Source: Amblyornis subalaris (taxonomy: Eukaryota; Chordata; Aves; Passeriformes; Ptilonorhynchidae). From it: 64,000 nt of DNA. Location: positions 2,570,198 to 2,634,197 of the forward strand of contig JACAXG010000068.1 of the NCBI GenBank assembly GCA_018881555.1. The letters are read 5' to 3'. The translations under genes and the position numbers were made by a program. Below, one piece after another: positions 48,304 to 61,760 of the stretch. Under the pieces are notes generated by a model, which saw only the letters and a program-made list of their open reading frames with translations, was not told the DNA's origin and made no database searches. The first letter of the stretch is position 1. The number at the start of each line of letters is the position of its first letter.

Positions 48304-49908
48304 GTGTTAACTTTGAACTCTAAAGGCTGGGAGTATGTTAATAATTACTAATGATAACTAAGTTGTCATTTTTGGGATACTGGGAGAGAAGCTATGTGAT
48401 TAGCTGTGTGATTAGCAGATAGGCCCAGGGAATGCTTACTCCTGGCCTTGTCCTTACATTTGGATAATTGAAACCTTTCCACTCTGACTGATCTCGAGCT
48501 GTGTTTATTTGGCTGTCACAGTGTAAGCTGTTGTCAATTAGCATTGAGCTTTTCCATGTTGTTTATTTCAGAAGCATAAGAATAACAATAAAAGCAAGTG
48601 CTGGCCCATGAAGCATTTGGAAGTGTTGGGAGAAGCCCCAGTNGTCATATTCTGTTGTTCTTTGATGTTAAAAGACACAGAGAGGGTGCACTTTTGCTGT
48701 TCTCCCAGACAGAGAACACACTGAGTTTGAGTGCCTTTGTCCCTAATCCCAGAAATTGGGTGTCACTTGTTTTATCTCAGGGTTTTGAGACAATTGGCAC
48801 TGAAAGTTTGCCTCATGGAGCCAAAAATTACACCTTGGTGTGAACTAAGAATGAGACCAAAATCTTCTGGAATATTCATCAGCACTGTCCTCAACACCTG
48901 AGGCGGCATCAAGCCTTGGGGAAGAGCTGCAACAGGAAAGCTCGGCTGAGCTGAGGACTGGCTGTGATGGAAAGGGGACCTTCAGCTCCCTCTGAGGGAA
49001 CATGGCCTGGGAGGAGGCCAGCAAAGGAGGGAGCTGCTGCTTGTTTGCCTCCGAGCAGGAAGGCAGGGCTGGCAAAATGCAGCTGCCAGATTTGGCTGAC
49101 CTCAACCAACCCAGGCCTGCCCGAGGCCATCTGCGACCGAAATATCTGCTTTCTCAGCACGCTTATGGAGCTGCAGAAGGGCAGGGGATTAGGCAACGAG
49201 ACGCTGGAAATGTAGGACTTATGAAATGGTGAATCGTGTTTCCACCCGGCAGCTATTTTGAAGTTCAGATGATTTGAAAGTGGCGGCAAAATTGCTCAAG
49301 AGCTGGTTCAAGTGAGTTAAGAGCCATTGGATGTTGAAAGGAGCTGATCCAGAATGAGGAGAGTGAGGAGGCTTTGATGGACCNTCTGCATGGCAGTGAG
49401 GGGGAGATGCTGTCATCTGCTGTCCCCAGTCACAGGATGAGCAAAGCTCAGCGTTAGACCAGCCTGGGGTAGTGCTGGGATGGCATCGCCTTCCTCCCCT
49501 CCTGCTCAGCTCTGGGTTGTACAGAACATTCCCAGGGTGGCTGCTCTGTTTCAGCCCCTCAGGCTCAAGCAAGTCTGTGTGAATCTAATAGATTACTGTA
49601 GTACAAATTGTATTGGCACTAGTCCTAGTTAGTGTTGGGTGCACCGNGTGTGCTGGAAAGGCTTGCACGGCACACAGCGAGTGGCTCTAATAAACCCAGT
49701 GCGTATTCCTATGGAAATAGGAGTACACTGTTGTTCTGCAAGGAGGAAAATATATTAATATTTTACTGCAGTGACATCTTGTAAATATTACAAGCATTTG
49801 TCATGGTTTTTCTGAGCACATTTTGCGGCAGTAGGAAGAACAATATTTGAATGAAAATACACTTTTGGTTGAAAACATCACTGGGTATTAATATCCAGGC
49901 TTTTTCTA

Positions 49909-49930
49909 TTTTTTTTTTTTTGGGGGGGGG
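49909..49930. repeat. T13 G9 compound homopolymer
   Basis: Thirteen T residues followed by nine G residues, then further G-rich sequence. This is a likely length-polymorphic or error-prone site. Confidence 0.8.
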
Positions 49931-52900
49931 TGGAATGGGGCAAGAGAAGTGTTTTTCTTTGAGTTAATTTCTGTTTTGCTGTCTCTTTTGCAATACTGTC
50001 TGCAGTGCAAACAGTGGTCCTGAAAGAGTCAATGCCTATTAACTCAACAGCATTTCAATATCATTGGGATAAACTTTTACTTATGTGTTTATTATCAGTA
50101 ATCAAGTAAACATATTACTTATTAAATATTGATATGAGGAGGGGGTAAGACCCAACTTTTTCAAGAAAAGAGTGGTATACATGGAAATANANATATATAT
50201 TTTTTTCTTGTTCTTTTTCCTGGATCAGACAGCTGAAGTCCTTTATACTAAAACATATGAAAGGCAAAATGGAGATACTTTGAATATTCATCCTTTAAAA
50301 TCTGCCCATATCAAAATGGTTTTCTTTCAGGACTTGGGAGATTTGAATGTGTAACAGGCTGATTTNTATTGTCAGGGAGGTTGAAGGGGCTTGAAACTGC
50401 CCAGTCAGCTGGAGGTGCCAGTGCCACCCAACATATGTGGGAGAGCAAAAGGATTTTCCTTGGGAACAACGTTGGAGGTGGTACTTAGCAGTGGGCAAGG
50501 GCTGCTCTCGGTAATATCCCAGCTATGACTCGCTGCTTTCCATCTGAGTCATTTCCCAGTGAGAGTTTGGTGACCACTTTGTGTTTTCAGAGTGATTGTA
50601 TTGTCCAGTTCTGAGCTNTTACAAACTTGTGATGTCCAGGCAAGATTTTTGGCAGCACTGACTTTTATGTGCCCAGAAATGATTTTACACAGACTGCATG
50701 GCAAAGTAGTGAAACCTCTTACTCTGAAAGGGACTCCTTTAAAGGTATTCCTAATTATGCCTCATAGACAGCAGTAATCAAAAAGACAAACCTTTCATCA
50801 AATTTAATAACCAAACATCATTTGATGGATAGTTATCACTGCAGGATGATGTCTTAATCGTGAACATTCCTTAATTTGGGAAGGTACCTCAATTTTACAC
50901 AGATAAATGTCTTAGAAGGAACCTGGTAGATATCTTACTTTAATTTGATGGGTGTTAATACAGACAAAACATGTGATTTCTCGTCTGTGCGGAGTTCTGT
51001 GTGTCCTTAGCACTGTTAATGGTTTGTGAGTATGTGAACAGTGTCTGCATTTCAAATGCACATGTGAGTAAACAGCACTTGAAATAGCATCAGACTGCTT
51101 GGAAGGCTGGAATCTTTTTCACAGCAATATACTGAAAGCACTTAAAAGGTAAAAAAATAAAAGTATGGCTGGTAGCAGATACCTAAAACATGGATGCAGC
51201 TCGTTGAGAATTTGTAGCAATATATCTCTATATAGATATCTCTGTATAAAATCAAAGCAATGNGACTTTATGGCTTTATTGTGTCTCTGCAGAAAAGGCA
51301 AAGGAATTATTGAAAGGATAATACAGCAAACTGTATTATAAAATATGCAGTATTGTGAAATACAAGCTTTTAAAATCAGAGGCCTTTTGGTTGAACAGAA
51401 TATGGAGATACTCGGCTTGATTCTTATCAGCCTCTGGCTGTTGAGAATAACTCCAGAGGTTGTCAGTGGTGCAAAGATGCAGAGGATGCTGTAAAGCTGA
51501 AGACAAAATAGAAGCTTGTCACAAACTTCGGTAGAGCTCCACCTGAATTCAGTTCTGTCAAATCAGAATAAATTGCTGAGTTATCTTTGTTCTCATGATA
51601 TCTAAGCTTGAAAGCAAAGCACAAAGATTTTTTTATTATTATTTTTGGAGTGAAACNTTCTTGATTTTTCTTTTGAAACTACATTCTGGTTTTACTTTCA
51701 CTTTTTTCATTCAGCATTGGAGTCGAATACATTAGAATCACAATCAGTGGAGGCTTGTTTTTGTTTTAAACACACAAAGAACTTAGAGTAATGTTATTTA
51801 TTTGTTTTAGCTGTGCTCTAACTGGAGCAAAGCCAAGTTTGGGCATTTCAAAATTGAGCTTCCTTTTGTTTGGCACAATTCTTGATGAGTCGGTCAGGTC
51901 CACGATAGTCTAAATATTGGTGTAATGCATTTTATGCACCATCTAACATACAGAATAATGCTATTACGTTGTGAGCTCAAGGCTATTAAGTCTGCTGAAC
52001 TTGAGGTATAGCAGCTTCCTTCAGNAGCTGAAATGAACTTGGCATCACACCAGTTCCTGCGGAAATTATAAGAATGTGCAGGACCCTTCTGCTTCAGACC
52101 TGTGGATCAGAACAGAAGGTCACCACTCATTTACATTGCGGGTGAAAAGGCATTTCAGGAAGCACAAAAACTCTCAAAAGTAGCCATCTCCACCCTTCTA
52201 GCTGGAAAAAAAACCCCACCTTTTTTGAAAGGTCTCCATGCTGAAAGTTCTCTGGCTGTATTTCAAATGCAGGAAAGCAGTCCTGTGTCCAGAGGAAAAC
52301 CCTAAATAATAAAGATTTTGTCAGCAAAGTGATACAGGCCAGGGAGAAGCTAAAGGTCAACCAAAAGTGAAAAATGTAATGATTAATACAAGAAAGAAAT
52401 GTATGTTTTTGGAGCCATAAAATAGATTATATTTGGTTCTTTAAACTGTGATTAGGACAGAACATAGCTTACACTGCTGATTGCTAGATTTAGTGTTAGT
52501 ATCTCTGTGCAGGAAGACTTTTTGAATTCAGAAGTTTGTCCCAACACTAACTGTTAAGACTGAAATACCGTGTGTGTACATTAAAGATCAGTTCCTAACT
52601 ATCTGCAACAGACCTCTCCACCTCCATAAACAGGGAAATTCCACTTATGGCAGTGAAAACAAACAGCAGGAAGATGCCAGCCCCATTGCCCCAGAAGGAC
52701 AGTGCTGTTAATGACGTGTGTGTCTTTGCTGTCAGAATCCAGCATCATCCTGAAACCTCTTCAGGTGCTTTAATGGGGGTGTGCCCAAGCAAAATCCTCC
52801 CTTTTCCATCTTCAGAGCAGGACTGGTTTGCTTCCAGCCAGCTTGGAGCCCAGGCAGTGTTACCACTCACATCTGGCTGTGTCTGATCATTGCATGGATG

Positions 52901-53447
52901 CGAGGCTGAGCCTGGGTCTGGCACTCCAGCTGGCCCTGTGTCTAAAGCTCTGGTCCCCGCACTGAATGGCTGTAGAAATGTGCCTGCTCAATTCAAAGCT
53001 GGATTTATTGTTTTGGCAACAACGCTTTTCTGTTGCTCTAAAAAGTGAGGGGNTTTTTTTGCGAGTGAAACAGGCATATGTAATGTTCTACCTCATTTAT
53101 CTGAATTCAAACGATGCCTTACATAAGTGAAAAGACATTGTATTTCCCAAAGTTCCTTGAAATAGGAGCGGAAAATTTATGACTTTTCTCTCAGTGTTAA
53201 TATGTAACATTTACTGTGCTTAAATGAGTTGTCTTGATAACTGGAGAGGTAAGAGTTGACAGTAGTACTAAATGCAGCAAAGCAAAACATAGCAGGGTCT
53301 GTTCTTCAGAAGAATTGAGGGGATATGGGAACTGTAAAAAAAGTCAACCTAGTGCAGAGCCTCCCAAGCCTGCAGCACTGAAATGGACTCCTGACTCAAA
53401 TGTGTTGTGATGCTGGCTCAAGGAAACACTAAACTGCTGAAAGCAGT

Positions 53448-53492
53448 TAAAAAAAACCCACACACACTTCAAACCAACAAAATACCAACCCC
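53448..53492. repeat. A/C-rich low-complexity tract
   Basis: The plus strand here is almost only A and C, including an A-run and a short CA repeat. It resembles the tract at 12913-13024. Confidence 0.55.
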
Positions 53493-53509
53493 GAAAGCTA
53501 TGAGGTAGG

Positions 53510-53556
53510 TTAGGTGCCTTTTCTGGTGCCTACTGAGAAGAATGGGAATTTTCTAC
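53510..53556. repeat. Possible ancient repeat remnant
   Basis: The motif 'ggtgcctactgagaagaatg' followed by 'ggaattttc' resembles the 'tgaagtcaatgggaatttt' core found in many old archosaur/turtle repeats. The match is short and rests on memory. Confidence 0.22.
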
Positions 53557-56539
53557 TTGCTCTCATGAGGCCCAGCCCAAGTCCACAGGGGTGGGATTCA
53601 TCCAAGCTACAGGCTGTGCCTTGGAGCTCTGGGCTGACCTCCATGAACAGTCAGTGGGCAGCACTGTGAAACAGGCACTCCTGGAATGGAGTTATTGTCA
53701 TCTCTCCTCATTAGAAGGAAATAACTGTGTTCTGAAAACACCATATAAAAAAACCAGAGTAGGATGTGCTACCTGGGGCTCCTTCGGGGAGTGCCCAAGT
53801 CATCTGACTTGTGACTTGCACCTGAGGCTGATCCTGTTGACTCAGTTGAGCTGCACATGCATAAATCGTGGTTTAGAACTCGCTCCCAATGCAGAGGCAG
53901 GGATCAGTATTTCAGGTGCTGAACTTCCCTTTGAAATCCCTACAAGAAGGATGCATGCAATTAAGGNCAAGAGCAACCAAGCTGAGACAGATCACAAACC
54001 TGTGCACTATCTTTGAATTACCTTTGTTTTATTCAACTCCCCAAGGCAGTGTAACCAAAGCCTTTTAAAATATCATCAGACAATTCTTTAAATAGTCTGA
54101 TTTTGCCACCTCCCAACAAAAGGAAAAAAGATAACTTTGAAATGCAGAATTTTGAAGATGCCTGTCTCCCTCTTTGATTTCAAAGGAAAGTAAAAGGGGG
54201 AGCAATAAGGCTTTTTGTACATTGCCCCTTATTGAATCATTGCTGTTTTTGTAGGACCTCCAAAAGTACAGTTCAGCCAATCCTGTGGGTGGAGACACGG
54301 TGCTAAAAGGATTAACGTTTTAAATACAAGAGTCATTCTCTTCCACCCTGTGGATATGAACTAGAGGTGGTGCTCAGTTCCTTGTTAGGAGGGATGACCG
54401 ACTGAAAGGAAAGCGTTATCTGCCTCAAAGTATCACGCAAATATCTTTCTTTTGAGTCTGAGCTTCATTCTAAAAGCACTCATTGGTCCCTCATTTCTCT
54501 GGAGCCCTACAAGTGCTCTTGTGAGCCAGTGTTGCAGGATCAAGCTGTTCTCAGCTGTAATAAAGCTGAAAGGAAGATGGACACCTTCTCTTGTGTGTAC
54601 TGCTGGCAACATGCTCGTGAGCGTAGGCACGGCTCTGGGAGCAGTGAGGCACTAGAGGAAGTTTATTTATTGCCAGTGCTGGAACTGGAACCAAGCCTTG
54701 CTAAAGGTGACTAATTTTTGTGTCTTTAATACGTGATTCTTCAATTCAACAGTTGTGATGTTAAGTGTGTGCTTTGCTAAATTGGGACCTTGTTTCTGGA
54801 GAGGGAACTATTCTTTAGCTTTTGGTACATGAAGAGCATTTCCCATTAGGTCATAAATTATTTACTTTCAGGTCTAGCGAAATCCCCTCTGATTTAGAGT
54901 GATGTATGGAAGAGTCAGACCTATAAACTTAGTTTGAATAATTCTTCTGGTAGATCTGGAAATATTTAAACTCATTCATTTTTTTTTATAGTGCTGTAAA
55001 TTCAAAGAATTTAATTTTTTAAAAACTTGTTCCTTCTGCTCTGTCATAACTTGACTGTCAGAGAGTGGACCCGTGAGCACCCATTGCAACATTTGCATGG
55101 TACATTTCGTCATCTGAGATGGATCAGTTTGGCATGGATCTTATANCAAGCCACAAAGAAATTGCAGGACAGAGCCAAGTGATGGCTTTGACATGGTTGG
55201 AGTACAACCTGGATGCAGGTCTGTGAGGACAGGGCTGTTTTTCATTCCTTCCTTGCTTCATTCCAGTCTGTATGTGGCTCCATCCTGATAGGTGTTGTGG
55301 CTATGATGTCTTCTGGAGCAGAAAGGTTCCTCTCTGAGCCCCAGTTTATCTCAAATGAAATGGGCGTGTCCTTTGGCATTTGTCATGAATTCCCTCCAGT
55401 CTCCCACAGCTGGATGTTGTGCCTCTGGCAGGAGGCAGCCCTGCCTCTCCCGTGCTATAGGGTGCACCACGACGCAGACATACAGGGTGGGAGGTGTCAG
55501 GCTGGAGGAACTTGAAAAGAAGTGGGAATGAAAGGAGCTGTGGTTTGCTCTGGTGTGTACACACGGATCAGCCTTCGTGCATCTCTCGGGTTTCCAGGGC
55601 GTGCAGAGCTCTGTGGCTTCCAGATTATTTGTGGTGTCAGGGCTATGCCAGGAGTCAAAATAGGCNTTTCTGCTTGGAAGGCATCCCAGTGTGGCGATGC
55701 CAACATAAGGAGATGAATAATACAGTAATTCTTTATCCTGAAGGCTGAAAGGGAATTGTAAATAAAGACAGAAATGGGAATTCATGTAGAGATATCAAAT
55801 CTAACTCAGTGGAGCGACAGTACCTCAATTATAGAATGAGGTGATGAAACAAAGACATTTTTTAATTTAAGATTTCTTTTATCAATGACTATTCCAAAGG
55901 AAGTTAACAAAAGGAAGTTAAAAAAATTATAAATTGTTTTGTGCATCTCAAAAATTCAAAAGCACGCAGATGAGCTAACTCTGGGTTTTGAACACTGGCA
56001 AGTGACCTTCCATGTGATTTGGACGTTTTGGGAAGGTGATTTAGGCTTCTAAGTCACCCCAACAGTTTTAAAAATCTGCTCCTTCTCTGTAGAGCTAAAT
56101 GAGATATGAGCTAAACACTCCTTTTTTTTCTAGGGGACTTTCCAAATTTTTAAATCTTACAACATTTACTGTCACATCACGAGGAAATAGAGAAGGCTGC
56201 AGGAGGCTCAAAAGAGCCAGATAATTTGCAGGTTCTTGTTTCTGAGCCGTTTTGCAATGACTTTTCATCAGGGTTTTATCCCTGATCAATAAATGGTGTT
56301 CCCCCTTNGCTTAAGGGCAAAGAGTTGCCGTATCCAGGTCCTGGCAACCTGCTCTGTTTTGGCTCTTCCCAGTACAGTGACAGGAAGGCAGGTGCACTGA
56401 ACTTCTTCAGTGAAGAAGCAGAGGCTGCTGCAGCACAGAATTTCCCCTTGACCCACCTTTCAGATGCCCAAGTTCGGACCTGTGCTGCTTCACATCCTCC
56501 CGATGACACAGATGGCAGGATGGAGCCAATCGGAAGCAC

Positions 56540-56910
56540 TTGATAACAAAATGGCAATTCATTTTGCAATTCCTTCAGCATTCATGCTAACAATACTGGT
56601 CCTGATGGGCTCCTTGGGTATGAATGTAGCTCTCAATATGCAATTCCACAGGAATTACACCACTGCTCGGCTCTCATTAAGTCTGCTTTATTGTAAAGTG
56701 TTGCTGAGAAATCCTCCTATTACTGATACAGGACAACTGCTCTGCTTCAAAGAACTGCCTGATTTCCAAAAGCTCCTGTGTGTATCTGCAGGGTTTTTTT
56801 AATAGTCTCTTTACAGTGCATTATCTCACTTTGTTTATATATTGGGCGATAATGTGATGTGTTTAAGTATGTAAATTGCCATAATGTGAGGAAATGAGAT
56901 GTTAAAAATA
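56540..56910. promoter_or_regulatory. Candidate conserved non-coding element (weak)
   Basis: N-free, non-repetitive AT-rich sequence. The phrase 'ggcaattcattttgcaattc' contains a direct repeat of gcaattc. ATTA-type cores occur near 56649-56685, and a block of AT-rich sequence (56820-56900) contains ataatgtg twice (56849 and 56881). No frame looks like an exon. Motif and composition evidence only. Confidence 0.2.
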
Positions 56911-59519
56911 GCTGTGGAGCGCTGAAGAGAGCAGGGTGGGGTAAGGTGGCCAGTGTGGGAGGAGATGCTTTTGGATCCAGAATTTTACTCTCCATCTTTT
57001 TAGGGAAGGTAAATCCTCCCTGAAGCTAAATTAAAAAAAAAATAATAAAAAACATCCGATTGTAAGGCACCACCTTCTACAGGTAAAACAGGTTTTATCT
57101 GCTTACTGTGGGGGAAAATCTCATGTTTTTAAAAACACTCCATGTCTGCTGGTCTGCAACAAGGATAACCACCCCCTCCGTCCCCAGGAGCACTCTAATC
57201 CACTTTCTGGAGAAGTAACTGGCATCCATTTTTTCTATCCACGTGATTTAAGTCAGAAGTTAGCAATCCTCATCCGAACCACAAAGGGAGGCACTGATTT
57301 ACCTGCCAAATACCCACACTTTGTCCACTGTTGATAGCACCGACTCTTAATGCCCTGGGACTATCCCTGGACCTGTGGCTGAAGTCCATGCAGTGTAGCT
57401 TGTAGAGGTTTGGGTACAAGGTGAGCTCCTAACTCTATTAAACCCCACTTTTAGGGTCTTGTACACTCTTTCCATCCACTCTTTTCAAAAGCCCTGGGCA
57501 AAAGGAGTTGTATCAGAGTAATGANGTGGTTTAAATAATGTAATGCTTTGTAGAACGAATTTGAGGAGGACTTAGAAAAGGTGGAGAATTCATTCACCTG
57601 TGTTTGGGTGGGTGGGTCAATCCTTCCCCAAACAGTTTGATGCCAAAAGAGTGAAAACAACAACAAAAGTCATTTTCCCAATTCAGGTTTCTAGGCAGCC
57701 TGTCCTCACTGCCGTGGGGAGTGAGAGGACTTGTTATGCGTGTCCAGCCCTTGTTTCCATCTCCTAAACCCCCAAGTCCATTAACTCTGTCTCATTAATC
57801 ACTTTCCCTGCAGTTGCCAGTGGGGTCTGAGGAGATTTACTGTAACGTGCTGAAACTCCTCTTTACAGGGATGATCTGCAACACTGGTGCAGTGAGTGGC
57901 CACCACCTGCACCTCCCTGGCCCCTTCCCTCTTCTCCTGGGTTATTTTATCACTTGGCAGGGTAACAAAGGACACATAGAGCCCAAGAGAAGAGTTTGTC
58001 TTTGCTGCCAGACTCTCCTATAGAGGCAGCCCCTTCCCCAGCAGGCTCAGAGAAATGCTAGTGTGGCTGAACGTCCCTTAATGCTTCTCAGCCATGTCAC
58101 CCAGTGCTGCCTCTGCTGTAACCTCCCATGATTTCACAGAGGAGCAAAGCTGTTCCCATCAGAAGGAACCTCACAGTTGCAGCCCTTGGTGGTGACATTG
58201 TGGTGACTGATGGGTATTCCAGCCACGAGTGCATTTGGACTGTTGTGCACTTGTTTGTGAAGCACTGGGAAGCATCTGTACCCGGCCTGCAGCCCCAGAG
58301 GGTCGGTGTGAAAGCCCTGATCATCAAAACACATTGCCTGTTGGCAGTGTGGCATTACAATCAGTTCTAATGAAGGGTTGGTTCTCTGTCACCTCTTGGA
58401 TTTGCCTGTCACACCAAACCCTGCTCCGTCCAGCTGGGAGGAAGCCTGGAGATGAACATGGCACAGACAGCGAGGTCCCCATGTCCCACTGCTGGGCTGC
58501 TCATTACCATATTAATGTACAGCGTCCCAACTGAGTGCCGGGCAAAGGACAGTACATCTTTAATTGGAAATATAGAGGACTGCTCGTGGCCCAGCTTGAA
58601 CTGGGAGGATTTATGTCTCTCCCTCTGGATGGGATTGAAGGGAATGGGATGATTCACTGAGCGGTGTGCACGTCTCCTGATTTACTGCCCATCATTTACA
58701 TTCCACTAAAGTCAATCAGTGCAGAAGGTCATTCCCAACCTGAATTTTTTCACGTTAAATCTTTTCTGTCCCAGACTTACAGTAAGGCCGGGAAAGACTC
58801 TTGGCAACCCAAGCTGGTTTTGAGGTTGTTAATTTTAATTCTCCGATTAGGAGAAAGGAGACTGTAAAAACAAAAGAAAACCAGAAAACGCTTGTGTGTC
58901 CATTGACGGAGTCTGTACACGTGATAAACTCAGCAGACTCAACAAATGGCTGGTTCCCTTCTATTAAATCTGTACTTGCATATTTGTCGTGATGCTGATT
59001 AATTCCTTATGCTCTGGGTCAGCAAAGATAGTTCTGCCAACCCTGCCTGAATCGTGCATTTGGTTGTTTGCCTGGAAGTCTAGAAGGGGTGGGAAGTATC
59101 TAAACTTCCCACCCCCCCAAATGGTGCTTTGAACACAACCTGAACATACAAGTTGGCACTCTGAAGCTATTCTAACATTTTCATAATGAATCATCTGCCA
59201 ATGAGTTATGAATCTACTTGCAGTGTACTGGCAAGTTGGAATAGAAAATTAGGACCAGACTTATATATTGGATGTGGGGTCTGATTCCCAAATCACAAGT
59301 GCAACTCAACCTACAAGCTTGGAAATGGCTTTAAAATAGTTTTACACAACTAAACATGATTCCTGTTGATTTTCTCATGCAGTCTTCTAACATTACACGA
59401 CTGGGGGTTTCGACAAGCTTACCTTTAGCCCTGAATTCCTCCTCAAATAATTTCTTATAAAATGCTTCTCATAGAGGGTGCTTGTTTTTGTAAGATTTTG
59501 AGTAAATAGGAGCTGAATT

Positions 59520-59657
59520 CATAGAATCATAGAGCTNTTTAGGTTGGAAAAGACCTTTAAGATCATCAAGTCCAACCATTGCCAAGCTCACCACTTTTCA
59601 ATACCTCTGGGGATGGTGACTCAACCACTTCCCTGGGCAACCTGTTCCAGCACTTGA
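59520..59657 (-). mobile_element. CR1 LINE 3' tail, short 5'-truncated copy
   Basis: The plus strand begins 'catagaatcatagagct' and continues 'ttaggttggaaaagacct' and 'gatcatcaagtccaacc', the reverse-complemented 3' end of avian CR1. It runs through 'gatggtgactcaaccact' and 'ccctgggcaacctgttcc' before truncating. Only about 140 bp remain, all 3' UTR and extreme ORF2 end. About 45 bp expected between 'ccaccact' and 'aatacctc' appear to be deleted. Possible short target duplication: tgaatt occurs just before (59514-59519) and at the truncated end (about 59655-59660), although CR1 often leaves none. Confidence 0.9.
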
Positions 59658-60235
59658 ATTGTGATCTATTGGCTTGATTTTTCTTATAATTTGGCTCTGA
59701 ACAAATAATACAAAATAAATATGAACATCAGTCTGAATTAGAAAGTGAAATTTCAATTACAATTGAACAATATATAAATAAAAGTACTCTTGTGGTGTAA
59801 CAAAGTACTCAATGGTGGACCATTGTTTGTTATAGTAGGAGACCAAGTAATTTGAAGCTTAGGCTTTATAATATGTTTTTTGATATGTAAAGAGAGAATC
59901 TTTATTTAAAAAAGCCAGCTCAACTTCTTTAGCTGTTCTATTCATTTCAAGTTTTGAAAATTCGAGAAATTATTNAAAAAATCTTTGGCTGGGGATTTCT
60001 CATTAAAGAAAACAATCAGGCTGGGCATTCCTCAGCAGTTAAACTGGACAGTGTGGTGGTGCAGAGCATGTGCTGTGCTCTCCAAAATAGAACTGATGAA
60101 GTCATGTAACTCACACACAAAATGCAAGAGCAGTAATTGTGTGTAAAATGTAGAATTAAATGACATTTACATTGACATAAACTACACCAGGTTTGTGTAG
60201 GTTGGTTGGGGTGTGTGTGGTTTATTTAGTGAATG
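59658..60235. other. Non-coding stretch, nothing recognised
   Basis: AT-rich sequence with no exon, repeat or RNA gene recognised. Confidence 0.5.
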
Positions 60236-60560
60236 CTATGGTTTGACTTCCATGGGATTATACAAGTATGTGGCTTTTAAGAGTATAATTGGCTTTCTTC
60301 ATTGGGATGTGCTGGTGAAGAGCTTGTTATCCTAATTAGCTAACCTTCCTGATTAACTCGTGAGAGCAGCTTATGGGTGACCTAAGCCACTTAAACACTT
60401 CAGGGGATTATTGCAGCTTAACTGTATTAGGGTCATCTTAAAGTATTTACTGACATCTCTGAACTGTTTAGAGCTACAGAGCTCACCTGCTCATTATAAT
60501 TGTACCTGGAACAATTAGCAGCCATTCAGAAGCCCATGCACCATGAACAAATCAGGTAGT
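60236..60560. promoter_or_regulatory. Candidate conserved element, homeodomain-motif rich
   Basis: About 320 bp of N-free, non-repetitive sequence with frequent homeodomain cores: tataattgg (60284), the perfect palindrome CTAATTAG (60332-60339), gattaactcg (60351), ttataattg (60494) and caattagcag (60511). No exon-like frame is present. Enhancer function is inferred from motif density only. Confidence 0.3.
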
Positions 60561-61190
60561 GTGCAGTTACCTGTGATAGCAGCTTGCTTTTTGCAGCAGT
60601 GTATCTGTACTGCAACATGAATGAGAAGAGTCTCAGAGATGATCCTTTGTATCTCTTAATCAAAAATTATTTTGAGTCAAAGTGTTGTTAGTACAAGTTC
60701 CATCTCATGTTCATTATATGACGTTGCAGATGTATCAGCATCTCTGGTGCTTCTGTTAGACTGGCTGTAATATCCTGACTTCCCAGGTTTCTCTGGAAGT
60801 ACCTGTGGGTTTGTGACAGCAGCTCAAATANGTCGAAGCTCGTATAAAATGGACTGTGTGGTTTCTTAAAGTCTCTACCAAATTGTTCAAATTCTGAGCA
60901 TCTCTTAGCAGCAAAAAAGTGATGTTTCTCCACAACCCCTGACAATCTGTTTTGATGGGTGTTTGTGTAAGGGTTTATTAGTTTTCCTGAAAGGATTTCA
61001 TGGTGCTGGGATAAGGGTCTCCTGGGCTTGGAAGGAGGAGGCTGTGTTGGCCATGGGGACTGCAGACCACGTCTGCCCATGGGTGAGGTTACTGAGGGTC
61101 CCCATCCAGGCCTCGTTCCCAGCTGCCTGTTCCACTTTTATGTTGGATTCAGGGTATTCTCAAGGTCTTAACAGATCACTAATAATTAAA
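60561..61190. other. Non-coding stretch, nothing recognised
   Basis: The frame at 60688-61080 (minus) has no recognisable domain and overlaps frames on the other strand. No repeat was recognised. Confidence 0.5.
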
Positions 61191-61760
61191 CTTCCCTGAC
61201 CTAACTTCATGCATATTTTATATATGAAATTGAACTATTTGTACTTTTTTAATGCGAGTATAATTATGTGTCTTGGCTGTGGGAAGGGTTGCCCTTTTTC
61301 TCTCTTCTGTGCAGGGATTATTCACATTTGCATAGAATCTCTTAGTGAAGTGGAAGCTAATTCATCAGGCCAGTGTAACGTGCTGCACTAATGCAATTTG
61401 TCTCTTTGAGGAGACTGAAGACAAGACTGTTCTCATTGCTGGGGGTCACTAGAGATCTTGTACAGTTAGCATAAAAATCCATTCAGAACAAAACTCAGAC
61501 TTAGATTTTATTTAATTTTTATCCCCTNATTGCCCATGACTATCTAGTTTTCATTTATAGAATAAAATAAACAAATCCCACTGCCTGATGTTTACACGAT
61601 GCACAAAGTGCCTGGGTCTTGCTGGCCTAAGCATAATTATAACCAAGCCATGCTTGTGTTTTGTCTATTTTGAGCCCAATCTGGTTTTGTCAGGGGCTGT
61701 GCTCTCTCATTTATTTGTACATATAAAAATGCTATTGCACAGCAGTCTTTAACTATTTGG
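61191..61760. promoter_or_regulatory. Candidate conserved non-coding block (weak)
   Basis: Two AT-rich, non-repetitive sub-blocks (61200-61420 and 61495-61760) contain motifs such as gctaattcatc (61357), cactaatgcaatt (61386), a caudal-like tttatt run and gcataattataacc (61630). One ambiguous base interrupts the second block. No exon or transposon explains them. Confidence 0.22.

Larger units (their letters stand above)
47411..59519. other. Long non-coding stretch, mostly featureless
   Basis: About 12 kb with no exon, RNA gene or clear transposon recognised. A pyrimidine-rich tract lies at 47888-47950. The hairpin at 48283, the T/G tract at 49909, the A/C tract at 53448, the possible repeat at 53510 and the candidate element at 56540 are listed separately. 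The frame at 55351-55785 (minus) and overlapping frames on the plus strand have no recognisable protein. Confidence 0.5.

Noticed and set aside
58694..58727. Phrase resembling 'tttacaccactgaagtcaatc' of old archosaur repeats
   Set aside because: Too short and too diverged, with no inverted partner arm, to call a repeat.
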